Source: Vicinamibacterales bacterium
GTDB taxonomy: Bacteria; Acidobacteriota; Vicinamibacteria; Vicinamibacterales; UBA2999
DNA: 64,000 nucleotides
Reading direction: 5' to 3'
Assembly (NCBI GenBank): GCA_041659285.1
Contig: JBAZYO010000009.1
Span: forward strand, 124,001 to 188,000
A model generated the notes under the pieces. It searched no databases, was not told the DNA's origin, and worked only from the letters and a program-made list of their open reading frames with translations. The translations under genes and the position numbers were made by a program. Numbering within the stretch: the first letter of the stretch is position 1; every line of letters begins with the position of its first letter. Of this stretch, positions 17,927 through 26,491 are shown piece by piece.

Positions 17927-17932
17927 TTCGCG

Positions 17933-20900
17933 ATGCGCACCAGAACGTTGCCCGCCTGCCTGCTGACCGTTTGCCTGATCGGGTTCGCCACGCTGCGCGG
18001 CCAGGACCGCCAGGCCGACGACGCGGCGAAGCCCGGCGAAGGGTTCACGCTCAAGACGGCCGAGACCATCGAGTTCACGACCGACGAGGTCACGTGGATG
18101 CAGGTGGACGTGTCGCCCGACGGGCGGACGATCCTGTTCGACTTGCTGGGGGATCTCTACACCATGCCGATCGGCGGCGGCGAGGCCGCGCGCATCATGG
18201 GCGGGCTGTCGTTCGAGAGCCAGCCGACGTGGTCGCCGGATGGCGGCACCATCGCCTTTCTGACCGACCGTACCGGCGTTGAGAACCTCTGGATCGCGAA
18301 CGCCAACGGATCAAACCCGCGCGCGGTAAGCAAGGACGGCAAGACCAACGATCGGCCGCAGATCATGGTGTCGCCGGCGTGGACCCCCGACGGCCAGTAC
18401 ATCATCGTGTCGAAGTCGCGGCCGCCCGAGCCCGGCACGTTCGGCCTGTTCATGTACCACCGCGATGGCGGCACCGGCGTGCGCGTGGGCCCCGCGCCGC
18501 CGCCGCAGCCCGGACCGGATGCGCCGCCGGGCCCGCCGCCCGCGCCGCCCACCAACAAGATGGGCGCGGTGGTCACGCCCGATGGCCGCTTCATCTACTA
18601 CACCCAGCGCACGGGCACCTTCACCTACAACGCGCGGTTCCCGCTGTGGCAGGTGTATCGCCACGACCGCGAGACGGGCGACGTCACGCAGGTGACCAAC
18701 GCCCAGGGCAGCGCGATTCGCCCGGCCCTGTCACCGGACGGCAAGTGGATGGTGTTCGGCACGCGTCACAAGTCGCAGACTGGCCTGCGGGTGCGCAATC
18801 TCGAGACCGGCGCCGAGCGCTGGCTGGCGTATCCGGTGACGCGCGACGACCAGGAATCACGCGCCAGCCGCGACACCCTGCCCCGCTACGACTTCATGCC
18901 GGACGGCAAGTCGTTGATCGTGCCGGTGGGCGGCAAGCTGCAGCGCATCGACTTCGAGACCGGTGCCGCGACGCCGATCCCGTTCACCGCGAAGGTGCAG
19001 GCCGAGATCGCCCCGCGCGTGTACACGCCGGTGCGCGTGGAAGACGGCCCCGCGGTCCGCGCGCGACTGATTCGCTGGCCGACGCTCTCGCCCGATGGCT
19101 CGAAGATGGTGTTCAGCGCGATGAATCGGCTTTACATCAAGGACATGCCAAGTGGCAGTCCGCGGCTGCTCACTAGTGCGGCCGGGATCGTCGAGGGCGA
19201 ATTCATGCCATCGTGGTCTCCTGATGGCCGTTCCATTGTCTACACCACGTGGACCACGACCGGCGGACTGATCAAGCGAGTGGCGGCCGCCGGCGGGCAG
19301 CCGGAGACCCTGACGCGCAGCGAAGGCTACTACCTCGACCCCACGTTCACGCCTGACGGCACGCGCATCGTGTTCCTGGCCGGCGCGGCGTCCGATCAGC
19401 TCTATTCGATCCTGATGGACACGCCGCCCGAGAACGAACGTGAAGGCGACGAAGAGTCGCCGCGCGAAATTGGCGGCGTGAGCCCGCCCAACACGCTCGA
19501 GATCCGGTGGCTGCCGGTGGCCGGTGGCGCCTCCACCCTGGTCGGATCGGCGCAAAGCGGCCGCGGCCCGCACTTCGCCCGCAACGACTCGTCGCGGGTG
19601 TACTTGACGACGAACCGCGGGCTGCAGTCGATCACCATGGACGGCTACGATCGCCGCACCCACCTGCGGATCACCGGCGTGGGTCCCGGCAACAATCCGC
19701 CGGCGGCCGACGACATCCGGCTGTCGCCGGATGGTTCGCGCGCGTTCGTGAGCCTGCAGGAGAAGCACTACCTCGTCACGGTCCCGCGGGCCGGCCGAGA
19801 GACCGTGGAAGTGCGCATCCAGGGGCGCGCCGACAACACCACCGTGCCGGTCAAGCGGATGTCTCTCGACGGCGGCGATTACCTGGACTGGACCGCCGAC
19901 GGCACCGCCGTGACCTGGGCCTGGGGCGCGCAGTTCTTCCGGCAGGACCTCACCGCCACCGAGCCGCAGAAGACCGAGGTGGTCGTCGAGATGCCGCGAT
20001 CGAAGCCGAAGGGTTCGGTGCTGCTGACCGGCGCGCGCATCATCACGATGAAGGGCGACGAGGTGATCGCGCAGGGCGACGTCCTGGTCACCGACAACCG
20101 CGTCGCCGCGGTGGGCCGCCGCGGCTCGCTCACGGTACCCGCCGGCACGCGGACGATCAGCGTCGCCGGCAAGACCATCATGCCCGGCTTCGTGGACGCG
20201 CACTCGCACATGTGGGCGCCGCGCGGCCTGCACCAGACCGAGGTCTGGCAGTACCTCGCCAACCTCGCTTACGGCGTGACCACCACGCGCGATCCGCAAA
20301 CCTCGACGCCGGACGTGTTCGCCTACGCCGACATGGTGGACAGCGGCCTGATGCCGGGCCCGCGCATCTACGCCACCGGGCCGGGCGTGTTCGCAGGTTC
20401 GGGCATCGAAGACCGCGATGCCGCGTTCCGCTTCGTCAAGCGCTACAAGGAGGCGTATCGCACCAACACCTTGAAGCAGTACGTGGCCGGCGACCGCATC
20501 GTGCGCCAGTGGATCATCGAGGCCTGCAAGGAATACGGCATCACCGCCACCATCGAGGGTTCGCTCGACCTCAAGCTGAACCTGACGCAGATGGCCGACG
20601 GCTACTCAGGCCAGGAACACAGCCTCCCGATTGCGCCGCTCTACAAGGACGTGACGACGTTCGTGGCGAAGACCAAGACGTTCTACACGCCCACCATTTT
20701 GGTCGCCTACGGCGCGCCGTGGTCCGAGAACTACTGGTTCGAGAACGAGAACCCGGCGCAGGATCCGAAGCTGCGCAAATGGATTCCGTGGGAACTGCTG
20801 GACGGCATGGTGCGCCGGCGGCCGCAGTGGTTCCTGCCGGAGGAGTACGGGCACAACCTGATCGCGAAGGGCGTCACCGACGTGATCCGCGCGGGCGGGC

Positions 20901-21244
20901 GCGCCGGGTTGGGCAGCCATGGCCAGCTGCAAGGCCTGGGCGCGCACTGGGAGACGTGGAACCTCGCCTCAGGCGGACTCACGCCGCACGAGACACTGCG
21001 CATCATCACGCTGTTCAGCGCCGAGGCCATCGGGCTGCAGCAGGACGTCGGCTCGCTCGAGCCGGGCAAGCTGGCGGACCTGCTCGTGCTCGATCGCAAC
21101 CCGCTCGAGAACATCAGGAACACAAATTCGATTCGCTACGTGATGAAGAACGGCGAGCTCTACGAGGGCGACACGCTGAACGTGATCTGGCCGGTGGCGA
21201 AGCCGCTGCCCAAGCAGTTCTGGTGGAACACAGAACCGAAGTAA
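17933..21244 (+). CDS. Secreted TolB-like beta-propeller fused to amidohydrolase
   Basis: 1103 residues. Signal peptide MRTRTLPACLLTVCLIGFAT. Residues about 40-690 are WD40/TolB-type propeller repeats (e.g. SPDGRTILFDLLGDLYTMP, ESQPTWSPDGGTIAFLTDR) with a Pro-rich insert near 185-200. The C-terminal 400 residues are an amidohydrolase barrel: VTDNRVAAVGRRG, then the metal motif GFVDAHSHMW, and near the end LEPGKLADLLVLDRNPLENI, the family's closing strand. Known relatives are imidazolonepropionase-like or prolidase-like enzymes, so a secreted hydrolase of peptides or cyclic amides is likely. It leads a same-strand run with the P1 peptidase and symporter. Confidence 0.92.
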   Translation: MRTRTLPACLLTVCLIGFATLRGQDRQADDAAKPGEGFTLKTAETIEFTTDEVTWMQVDVSPDGRTILFDLLGDLYTMPIGGGEAARIMGGLSFESQPTWSPDGGTIAFLTDRTGVENLWIANANGSNPRAVSKDGKTNDRPQIMVSPAWTPDGQYIIVSKSRPPEPGTFGLFMYHRDGGTGVRVGPAPPPQPGPDAPPGPPPAPPTNKMGAVVTPDGRFIYYTQRTGTFTYNARFPLWQVYRHDRETGDVTQVTNAQGSAIRPALSPDGKWMVFGTRHKSQTGLRVRNLETGAERWLAYPVTRDDQESRASRDTLPRYDFMPDGKSLIVPVGGKLQRIDFETGAATPIPFTAKVQAEIAPRVYTPVRVEDGPAVRARLIRWPTLSPDGSKMVFSAMNRLYIKDMPSGSPRLLTSAAGIVEGEFMPSWSPDGRSIVYTTWTTTGGLIKRVAAAGGQPETLTRSEGYYLDPTFTPDGTRIVFLAGAASDQLYSILMDTPPENEREGDEESPREIGGVSPPNTLEIRWLPVAGGASTLVGSAQSGRGPHFARNDSSRVYLTTNRGLQSITMDGYDRRTHLRITGVGPGNNPPAADDIRLSPDGSRAFVSLQEKHYLVTVPRAGRETVEVRIQGRADNTTVPVKRMSLDGGDYLDWTADGTAVTWAWGAQFFRQDLTATEPQKTEVVVEMPRSKPKGSVLLTGARIITMKGDEVIAQGDVLVTDNRVAAVGRRGSLTVPAGTRTISVAGKTIMPGFVDAHSHMWAPRGLHQTEVWQYLANLAYGVTTTRDPQTSTPDVFAYADMVDSGLMPGPRIYATGPGVFAGSGIEDRDAAFRFVKRYKEAYRTNTLKQYVAGDRIVRQWIIEACKEYGITATIEGSLDLKLNLTQMADGYSGQEHSLPIAPLYKDVTTFVAKTKTFYTPTILVAYGAPWSENYWFENENPAQDPKLRKWIPWELLDGMVRRRPQWFLPEEYGHNLIAKGVTDVIRAGGRAGLGSHGQLQGLGAHWETWNLASGGLTPHETLRIITLFSAEAIGLQQDVGSLEPGKLADLLVLDRNPLENIRNTNSIRYVMKNGELYEGDTLNVIWPVAKPLPKQFWWNTEPK

Positions 21245-21245
21245 C

Positions 21246-21388
21246 ACCAGGGCCACAGATGACCCAGATTACGCAGAGGATCTTCAGGTGACCGTGTATC
21301 CTGACGCCATGCGGCAGACAGCCTTAAGATCTGCGTTATCCGTGTCATCTGCGGCCCTGGTGATTATTTCTGCGTCATCTGTGGCCGG
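21246..21388. repeat. Large imperfect palindrome (CAGATGAC element), copy 1
   Basis: Left arm 21247-21277 begins CCAGGGCCACAGATGAC. The right arm 21330-21360 is its reverse complement except at 4 of 31 positions. A second, shorter right-arm copy follows to about 21388. The loop (21278-21329) holds the -10 box and ATG of the P1 peptidase. The element starts 2 bases after the stop codon of the preceding gene. Same family as 48256-48392. Confidence 0.85.
21297..21302 (+). promoter_or_regulatory. -10 box of the P1 peptidase gene
   Basis: TATCCT, 6 bases before the ATG at 21309, inside the loop of the palindromic element. Confidence 0.55.
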
Positions 21389-22370
21389 TCAGGCGCGGCC
21401 ATCTGGGTTGACCGCCATCGACGGCATCCGCGTCGGGCACTTCACGCTCGCCGAGAAGCCCACCGGCTGCACGGTCATCCTGGTCGAGAAAGGCGCCACC
21501 GGCGGCGTCTCGGTGCGGGGGTCGGCGCCGGGCACGCGCGAGACGGACCTGCTCGATCCATCAAACCTCGTGGAGCAGGTGCACGCGGTGGTGTTGTCGG
21601 GTGGCAGCGCGTTCGGACTCGACACCGCCAGCGGCGTGATGCGCTATCTCGAAGAACGCAAGGTGGGCTTCCAGTTCGGCGGCGCCTACGTTCCCATCGT
21701 CCCCGCGGCCGTGCTGTTCGACCTTCCCATCGCCGGCAAGCCGCTGATCAGGCCCGATGCATCGTGCGGATACGAGGCCGCGAAGGCGGCGACCACCGGT
21801 GCGATTGCGGAAGGCAGCGTCGGCGCCGGCGCCGGCGCCACGGTCGGCAAGTTCGCGGGCGGCGGCAAGCCCATGAAGGGCGGCATCGGCACCGCCTCGA
21901 TCACCCTGCCGAGCGGGCTCACCGTGGCCGCCATCGTCGCGGTGAATGCCGGTGGCGACATCGTCGATCCCGCAACCGGGCGCCTGGTCGCGGGCGCGCG
22001 CGGCGCGGATGGCCAGACTTTTCTCGATGCGCGGGTGGTGATGCGAAATGGTTCGCTCGAGAAGCCGCGTCCGGGCGAGAACACGACCATCGGCCTGGTG
22101 GCGACCAACGCGAAGCTGACCAAGGCGCAGGCGAAGAAGATGGCCGACATGGCGCACGACGGCTTCGCCCGCGCCATTGTCCCGGCCCACACCATGGGTG
22201 ACGGCGATACCATTTTCGCCATCGCCACCGGATCGCATGCGGGCGATGCCAACGTGTCGCTGATCGGCGGCCTGGCGGCGGAGGTGATGGCCGACGCCAT
22301 CCTGCGCGGCGTGCGCCAGGCCACGGGCCTGCCCAACATTCCGGCTGTGCGCGACTTGCGGCGCCCGTGA
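21309..22370 (+). CDS. P1 family (DmpA-like) aminopeptidase, secreted
   Basis: 353 residues from the ATG at 21309; an upstream in-frame GTG at 21288 lacks a signal and precedes the -10 box. The signal peptide (to about VAGQA) is encoded largely by the palindromic repeat. The mature part begins LTAIDGIRVGHFT and shows DmpA-family features: CTVILVEKGATGGVSVRG, VVLSGGSAFGLD, then GAGAGATVGKFAGGG and MKGGIGTAS, near the self-cleavage site that frees the N-terminal nucleophile. These enzymes release N-terminal amino acids, including D- or beta-residues, from small peptides. Its TGA overlaps the symporter GTG by 4 bases. Confidence 0.9.
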   Translation: MRQTALRSALSVSSAALVIISASSVAGQARPSGLTAIDGIRVGHFTLAEKPTGCTVILVEKGATGGVSVRGSAPGTRETDLLDPSNLVEQVHAVVLSGGSAFGLDTASGVMRYLEERKVGFQFGGAYVPIVPAAVLFDLPIAGKPLIRPDASCGYEAAKAATTGAIAEGSVGAGAGATVGKFAGGGKPMKGGIGTASITLPSGLTVAAIVAVNAGGDIVDPATGRLVAGARGADGQTFLDARVVMRNGSLEKPRPGENTTIGLVATNAKLTKAQAKKMADMAHDGFARAIVPAHTMGDGDTIFAIATGSHAGDANVSLIGGLAAEVMADAILRGVRQATGLPNIPAVRDLRRP

Positions 22371-23770
22371 ACGTCTACGTTGCACTGCTAATCGCCTATT
22401 CGGCCGCGCTGACGGCGCTCGGGCTGTGGATCGCCCGGCGCGTACGCGGTCCGGCCGATTTTTTCGTCGCCGGGCGCACCCTGTCGTGGCCGTACCTCGC
22501 CGCCACCCTGCTCGCGGCCAACATCGGCGCGGGCGCCACGGTCGGCGCCACCGGATTGGCGTATCAACAAGGCGTCAGCGCGTGGTTCTGGAATGGCTCC
22601 GCCGCGATGGGCTCGTTGATCCTGGCGTTGGTGGTCGGTCCGCGGATGTGGCGCCTGGCGTCGGAACGCGGCTACATGACGGTCGGCGATTTTCTCGAGG
22701 ATCGCTACGGACAGAGCGTGCGCGTGATCATCTCGGCCCTGATCTGGTTTGGCGCGCTGTTCATCCTCGCCGGCCAGCTGTTGCTCGGCGCCGCCGTCTT
22801 CGCGGTGGTCGCCGGTCTGCCGAAGTGGGCGGGCGTGCTGATCGGCGGCGCCGCCATGACGGGCTATTTCAGCGCCGGCGGGCTACTCAGCTCGGTCGGT
22901 GTGAGTGTTGTGCAACTGGTGGTCAAGTTCACCGGCTTCGCCATTGCCATTCCCATCCTAATGCGCGCGGCGGGCGGCTTCGGGGGCATTGCGCAATTGC
23001 CGGGGCTGCCCGAGGAGTATTTCAACCCGTTGTTCTCCGCGGGCGCCGGATCCGGCTTTACGCTGCTGCTGCTCTCGGGGCCGAACTTCGTGGTGTCGCC
23101 TGGCCTGCTTCAGAAGACCTACGGGGCGAAGAGCGGACGCGACGTGCGCGCCGGCGTCGGCATGAATGCCGTCGCGCTCATGCTGTTCGCGTTCATCCCG
23201 GTGTTACTGGGACTTGCCGCGAGGGCAGCGTTCCCCGGCATTGCCGCTCGCGACGAGGTGTTGCCGACATTGCTTCTGCACGGCCTACCGGTGTGGCTCG
23301 GCGCCATGGCGCTGGCGGCGGTGTTCTCAGCGGAAGTCGGCGCATGTGAGGCCATTCTCTTCATGCTCTCGACGTCGCTGTCACAGGATCTCTACAAGCG
23401 CCTTGTGAACCCGGCCGCGCGGCCAGAACAGGTGCTGAAGGTGGCCCGGCTGGCGGCCCTTGCCGGCGGCACCGCGGGCATGGCGCTCGCGATCTTCGTG
23501 GTGGGCGAAATCATCACGGCACTGTCGATCTTCTATTCGATCATCGGCGCGACGCTGCTGGTGCCGGTGGTGGGCGGGCTGTTCGTGAAGCGTGCCGGCA
23601 CGCGCGAGGCGCTGGCGTCGATCATCTGCGGCATGACCGTGCTGCTGGCGGTGCAGTTCGGCACCGACCGGACGGGATGGTCCAACCCGAACCTGTGGGG
23701 CCTCGTCGCCAGCGCGATTGGGTTTGTCGGGATGTTGACGACAAGAAGTGCCAGGAGGGCGGCACTTTAG
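22367..23770 (+). CDS. Sodium:solute symporter (SSS family)
   Basis: 467 residues with about 13 membrane helices. GTG start overlapping the peptidase stop. SSS family marks are ADFFVAGRTLSWPYLAATLL and NIGAGATVGATGLAYQQG in the first two helices. Members take up amino acids, sugars or nucleosides with Na+. The position after two secreted peptide/amide hydrolases suggests uptake of their products (inference). The last residues SARRAAL and the TAG stop are encoded by the REP hairpin, so the tail was probably rewritten by REP insertion. Confidence 0.92.
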   Translation: MNVYVALLIAYSAALTALGLWIARRVRGPADFFVAGRTLSWPYLAATLLAANIGAGATVGATGLAYQQGVSAWFWNGSAAMGSLILALVVGPRMWRLASERGYMTVGDFLEDRYGQSVRVIISALIWFGALFILAGQLLLGAAVFAVVAGLPKWAGVLIGGAAMTGYFSAGGLLSSVGVSVVQLVVKFTGFAIAIPILMRAAGGFGGIAQLPGLPEEYFNPLFSAGAGSGFTLLLLSGPNFVVSPGLLQKTYGAKSGRDVRAGVGMNAVALMLFAFIPVLLGLAARAAFPGIAARDEVLPTLLLHGLPVWLGAMALAAVFSAEVGACEAILFMLSTSLSQDLYKRLVNPAARPEQVLKVARLAALAGGTAGMALAIFVVGEIITALSIFYSIIGATLLVPVVGGLFVKRAGTREALASIICGMTVLLAVQFGTDRTGWSNPNLWGLVASAIGFVGMLTTRSARRAAL

Positions 23771-23777
23771 TGCCGCC
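23752..23777 (+). repeat. REP hairpin 1 (3' flank of RAYT)
   Basis: GGAG at 23754, then GGCGGCACT, TT, AGTGCCGCC (23758-23777). Its loop contains both the TAG stop of the symporter (+) and the TAA stop of the transposase (-). Confidence 0.85.
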
Positions 23778-24243
23778 GATTCCCGTCAGGATGGCGGCGA
23801 CCGACGGTTGACCCCGTCAACGGGTAGAGCGCCGAATCCGCCACGAGCTTCGCGCGCACGGGGTTCTCAACGACATATCGCACCATCTCGTCTATGGGCT
23901 CGTCGAATCGCGCAAGCCGGTCCCAATATCCCGCCTGCCACAACCGCCCGTGCCCGAGCCGGCTCCACGCGAAGCCCGTTGCCTGCTTCCATCGCGCCAC
24001 GAAGCGCCGGAGGTCGGATTCGGGCGTCTGGCCAGTGGCGACCAAATGGACGTGATCGGGCATCAGGCAGTACGCAGGAATTGCGAATTTTGCACTGGTG
24101 GCGTGACCGATCAACGCGTGTTCGGCGAATCGTCCGAACTCGATGTCGTGAAAGGCCTTAACCCGGTCGCGGGTTACGGAGGTCACCAAGTACGTCGAAC
24201 GTCCGGTGTAAGAAGTGCGATCGAGGCGGGGTGGTCGGCCCAT
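23767..24243 (-). mobile_element. REP-associated tyrosine transposase (RAYT, Y1/HUH)
   Basis: 158 residues from the ATG at 24243 (MGRPPRLDRTSYTGRSTYLV). The frame is open further upstream but there it only translates REP sequence. The HUH metal motif is HVHLV in YCLMPDHVHLVATGQ. The later helix RFVARWKQATGFAWSR and the WQAGYWDRLAR and VRYVVENPVRAKLV segments are typical of the RAYT/TnpA_REP branch of IS200/IS605 transposases; the candidate catalytic Tyr lies in GYWDR. REP hairpins flank it in opposite orientation. RAYTs are normally single-copy, vertically kept genes that process REPs. Confidence 0.9.
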
Positions 24244-24279
24244 GGCCGATCGAAATTGCAATTGGAATGCCGGGCGATC

Positions 24280-24336
24280 GGCGGCACTAAAGTGCCGCCC
24301 TCCCGGCACGACCCAACGGTGCCGCCCTCCTGGCAC
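24280..24336 (-). repeat. REP hairpin 2 plus half copy (5' flank of RAYT)
   Basis: A full hairpin GGCGGCACT, AA, AGTGCCGCC (24280-24299) followed by CCTCCC is read on the minus strand as GGGAGGGCGGCAC. A half copy, GTGCCGCCCTCCTGGCAC, lies at about 24319-24336. They are inverted relative to REP 1. Confidence 0.8.
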
Positions 24337-24339
24337 TAC

Positions 24340-25164
24340 TTACTTCGCCGACCGCGCCTTCTTGATCGCCTCAACGGTGATGTTGGCGCGGATCTCGACC
24401 AGCTTCTTGCCGTTGGCGATGGTGGTTTCGAGCGGCAGCAGGGTCTGGCCGTTGATCGAAGCCTTGCCGGTGTCTTGCCGCTGCTTGAATCGAATCTTCT
24501 CCGGATCAACCGTTGCGATGATGCTGTTCACGCTGTAGTCGTCGTGGATGCCCTCGTCTTTGGTCTTCGGCACACCCAGCGAGTCCCACGCGCCATCGGC
24601 GGCCGTCCAGCTGTCGTAGTACTCCTTGATGTAGTGGATGGTCGCGTCGCTGCCCGCCCACGCGGCCGACAGCTTCTTCGCAACCCGCTCGAGGCCGCGC
24701 TGGTTGCCGCCGCTGTCGCCAATCAGGATGATGTGCTTGAAGCCGTTGGCCTTCAGGCTCTCGGCCTGGTCCTCCACCAGGGCGTCGTAGGTGGTGTCGC
24801 GGACCTGGATGGTGCCGGGCGTGGTCGAGAAGTTGCCGGGTTCGAACGGAATGGCGGGCGCCACCAGCGCGTCGCCCAGCTTGCGGGCAATCGCCTCCGC
24901 GGTGGCGCGCAGCACGAACACGTGCTTGCCGGTCGGCACGTAGGGCCCGTTCTGCTCCGTGCTCCCGGCCGTGATGATCGCCGTCGTCTTGCCGGCCGTC
25001 ATCGCGTCGCGGACTTCCATCCACGTCAACTCTTCAATCCAGACCTTGTCCGCCGCCGGAATGGGCCGGGGCGTGGTCAGGTCGAAGGCGCGGCGCTGGG
25101 CCACGGCGGGCCCGGCGATCGAGATCACGAGCGCTGTCAGCACAATCGTCTTGTAGCGAATCAT
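24340..25164 (-). CDS. Secreted creatininase-family protein, altered metal site
   Basis: 274 residues; signal peptide MIRYKTIVLTALVISIAGPAVA. AAGGA lies about 7 bases before the ATG. The creatininase fold is recognised from EELTWMEVRDAMTAGKTTAI, then GSTEQNGPYVPTGKHV. The canonical motif is GS.EQHGPHLP..TD, so two metal-site positions (H to N, D to K/H) differ. The second motif is IGDSGGNQ instead of NGHGGN, losing another His. A Glu remains (STEQ). The branch may use a different metal set or reaction. Relatives hydrolyse creatinine or formamide-type amides. It precedes the esterase gene on the same strand, 19 bases from that gene's stop. Confidence 0.8.
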   Translation of the reverse strand: MIRYKTIVLTALVISIAGPAVAQRRAFDLTTPRPIPAADKVWIEELTWMEVRDAMTAGKTTAIITAGSTEQNGPYVPTGKHVFVLRATAEAIARKLGDALVAPAIPFEPGNFSTTPGTIQVRDTTYDALVEDQAESLKANGFKHIILIGDSGGNQRGLERVAKKLSAAWAGSDATIHYIKEYYDSWTAADGAWDSLGVPKTKDEGIHDDYSVNSIIATVDPEKIRFKQRQDTGKASINGQTLLPLETTIANGKKLVEIRANITVEAIKKARSAK

Positions 25165-25183
25165 TGCGGTCCTTGCGATGAGG

Positions 25184-26491
25184 TCAGGGAACGGTAATCT
25201 TCAGTTCGGCGCCATAGAGCGCCGTGCGGTCGTTGTCGCGGGCGGCCCAGCGCAGCAGCGTGGGCAGGTCCTTCTTCACGGCGCCGCTGAAGACCTGCTT
25301 GCCATTCACGGTCACGATGACCGGCTTGCCGAAATCGACGGCGTCGGGCGAGAGCAGCAGCGTGAACGCCGCCACGTCGCGGACGATGGCGTCGAAGGTG
25401 TTGGCGTTCTTCCTGATGTCAACGCGCCCCGACGGCTTGAGGTGGCGGAAGAACCCCAGGTCCTTGAGCTCGGTCTGGCGCGACGCATCCGTGCGCAGCT
25501 GGTCGATCTGCAGCCAGCGATTGCGATTGAAACGGTCCACGCGTTCGGTTTCCCACGACAGCGCCGTCGGATAGGCCCGGCGCGGATGCTCGTGCACGAA
25601 GGCCTCGAACGGCTCCTTCTCCGTGGGCCACCACGCGGTGTTGTGCACCGCGCCGGCTTGCGGCCGGAACGTCAGGGTGACGCCCATCCCCGCGAGCCAC
25701 TTCACGTGCGGCTCGACCTGCGCCACCGGATACAGCGGGTCGTTCTCGCCGTTGACGACGTAGAGCGGCGCGTTGATCAGGTTGTTGCCGTGCATCTCGC
25801 CGTCGGCGCCGTTGTCGGGATTGCGCAGCACCGACAGGCTGCCGTTGAGCGGCAGGTACGACGACCACAGGTTGGGCTCCTTGAGCGCCACGTAATAGAC
25901 GCCGGTGCCGCCGTCGGAGATGCCGGTGATGTAGATCCTGGCCTCGTCGACGTTGTACTTGCGCTTCAACGCATCAACGGCACGAAGGATGTTGTCGATC
26001 TGATCCTCGTCCCACCACTGCGCCGCGGCCCAGCCGCTGGGATGCAGGTAGATCTGCTTCTCGCCCTCAATGCGATTCGGCGCGCGGCCATTCGCGCCGC
26101 CGGCAGGCGCTCCCGGGCGGCCGGGAGGCTGCGCATTGGGTGAGGGCCGGGCCACGCCGCCATGGAGCTGCACCCGCAACTGCCACTTGCGCGCGGGGTC
26201 GTAATCCGCCGGCACATCCACGACGTTGTTGAAGAACGGTCCCGACTTCGACTTCCACCGCAGCGAGTACTCGCCGCGCTTCTCATCGCCGTAGAAGCGG
26301 CCCTTCTGGAGGCGCTGGTAAGCCGCGTCGAAATCCACGCCGGCCACCACGATCTGATCGGCGGCCACCTGCGCGTCGGCGGGGTTCTCGGCCGTGAAGA
26401 ACTTCTCGAACAGCGTGTCGGTGGCCGACTGGCCGGAGCCGACCAGGCCCGCCGACACGGCCAGCGCGAAGGCAAATGCGATGCGCCTCAT
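25184..26491 (-). CDS. Secreted alpha/beta hydrolase (esterase-like)
   Basis: 435 residues from the ATG at 26491, whose ATGA overlaps the Nudix stop; the frame runs further upstream only as a shadow. Signal peptide MRRIAFAFALAVSAGLVGS. The hydrolase core spans about residues 85-310: nucleophile elbow YITGISDGGTGVY, acid in VNGENDPLYP and catalytic His in AGAVHNTAWWP, in correct order. A Gly/Pro/Ala-rich insert sits near residue 110-130, and a C-terminal beta domain of about 100 residues follows. It resembles PHB-depolymerase/feruloyl-esterase-like proteins. Substrate unknown. Confidence 0.82.
   Translation of the reverse strand: MRRIAFAFALAVSAGLVGSGQSATDTLFEKFFTAENPADAQVAADQIVVAGVDFDAAYQRLQKGRFYGDEKRGEYSLRWKSKSGPFFNNVVDVPADYDPARKWQLRVQLHGGVARPSPNAQPPGRPGAPAGGANGRAPNRIEGEKQIYLHPSGWAAAQWWDEDQIDNILRAVDALKRKYNVDEARIYITGISDGGTGVYYVALKEPNLWSSYLPLNGSLSVLRNPDNGADGEMHGNNLINAPLYVVNGENDPLYPVAQVEPHVKWLAGMGVTLTFRPQAGAVHNTAWWPTEKEPFEAFVHEHPRRAYPTALSWETERVDRFNRNRWLQIDQLRTDASRQTELKDLGFFRHLKPSGRVDIRKNANTFDAIVRDVAAFTLLLSPDAVDFGKPVIVTVNGKQVFSGAVKKDLPTLLRWAARDNDRTALYGAELKITVP

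Noticed and set aside
23752..23777. REP hairpins as intrinsic terminators
   Set aside because: They lack a following T run, occur in several orientations and share GGAG plus a conserved stem, which fits REP elements better.
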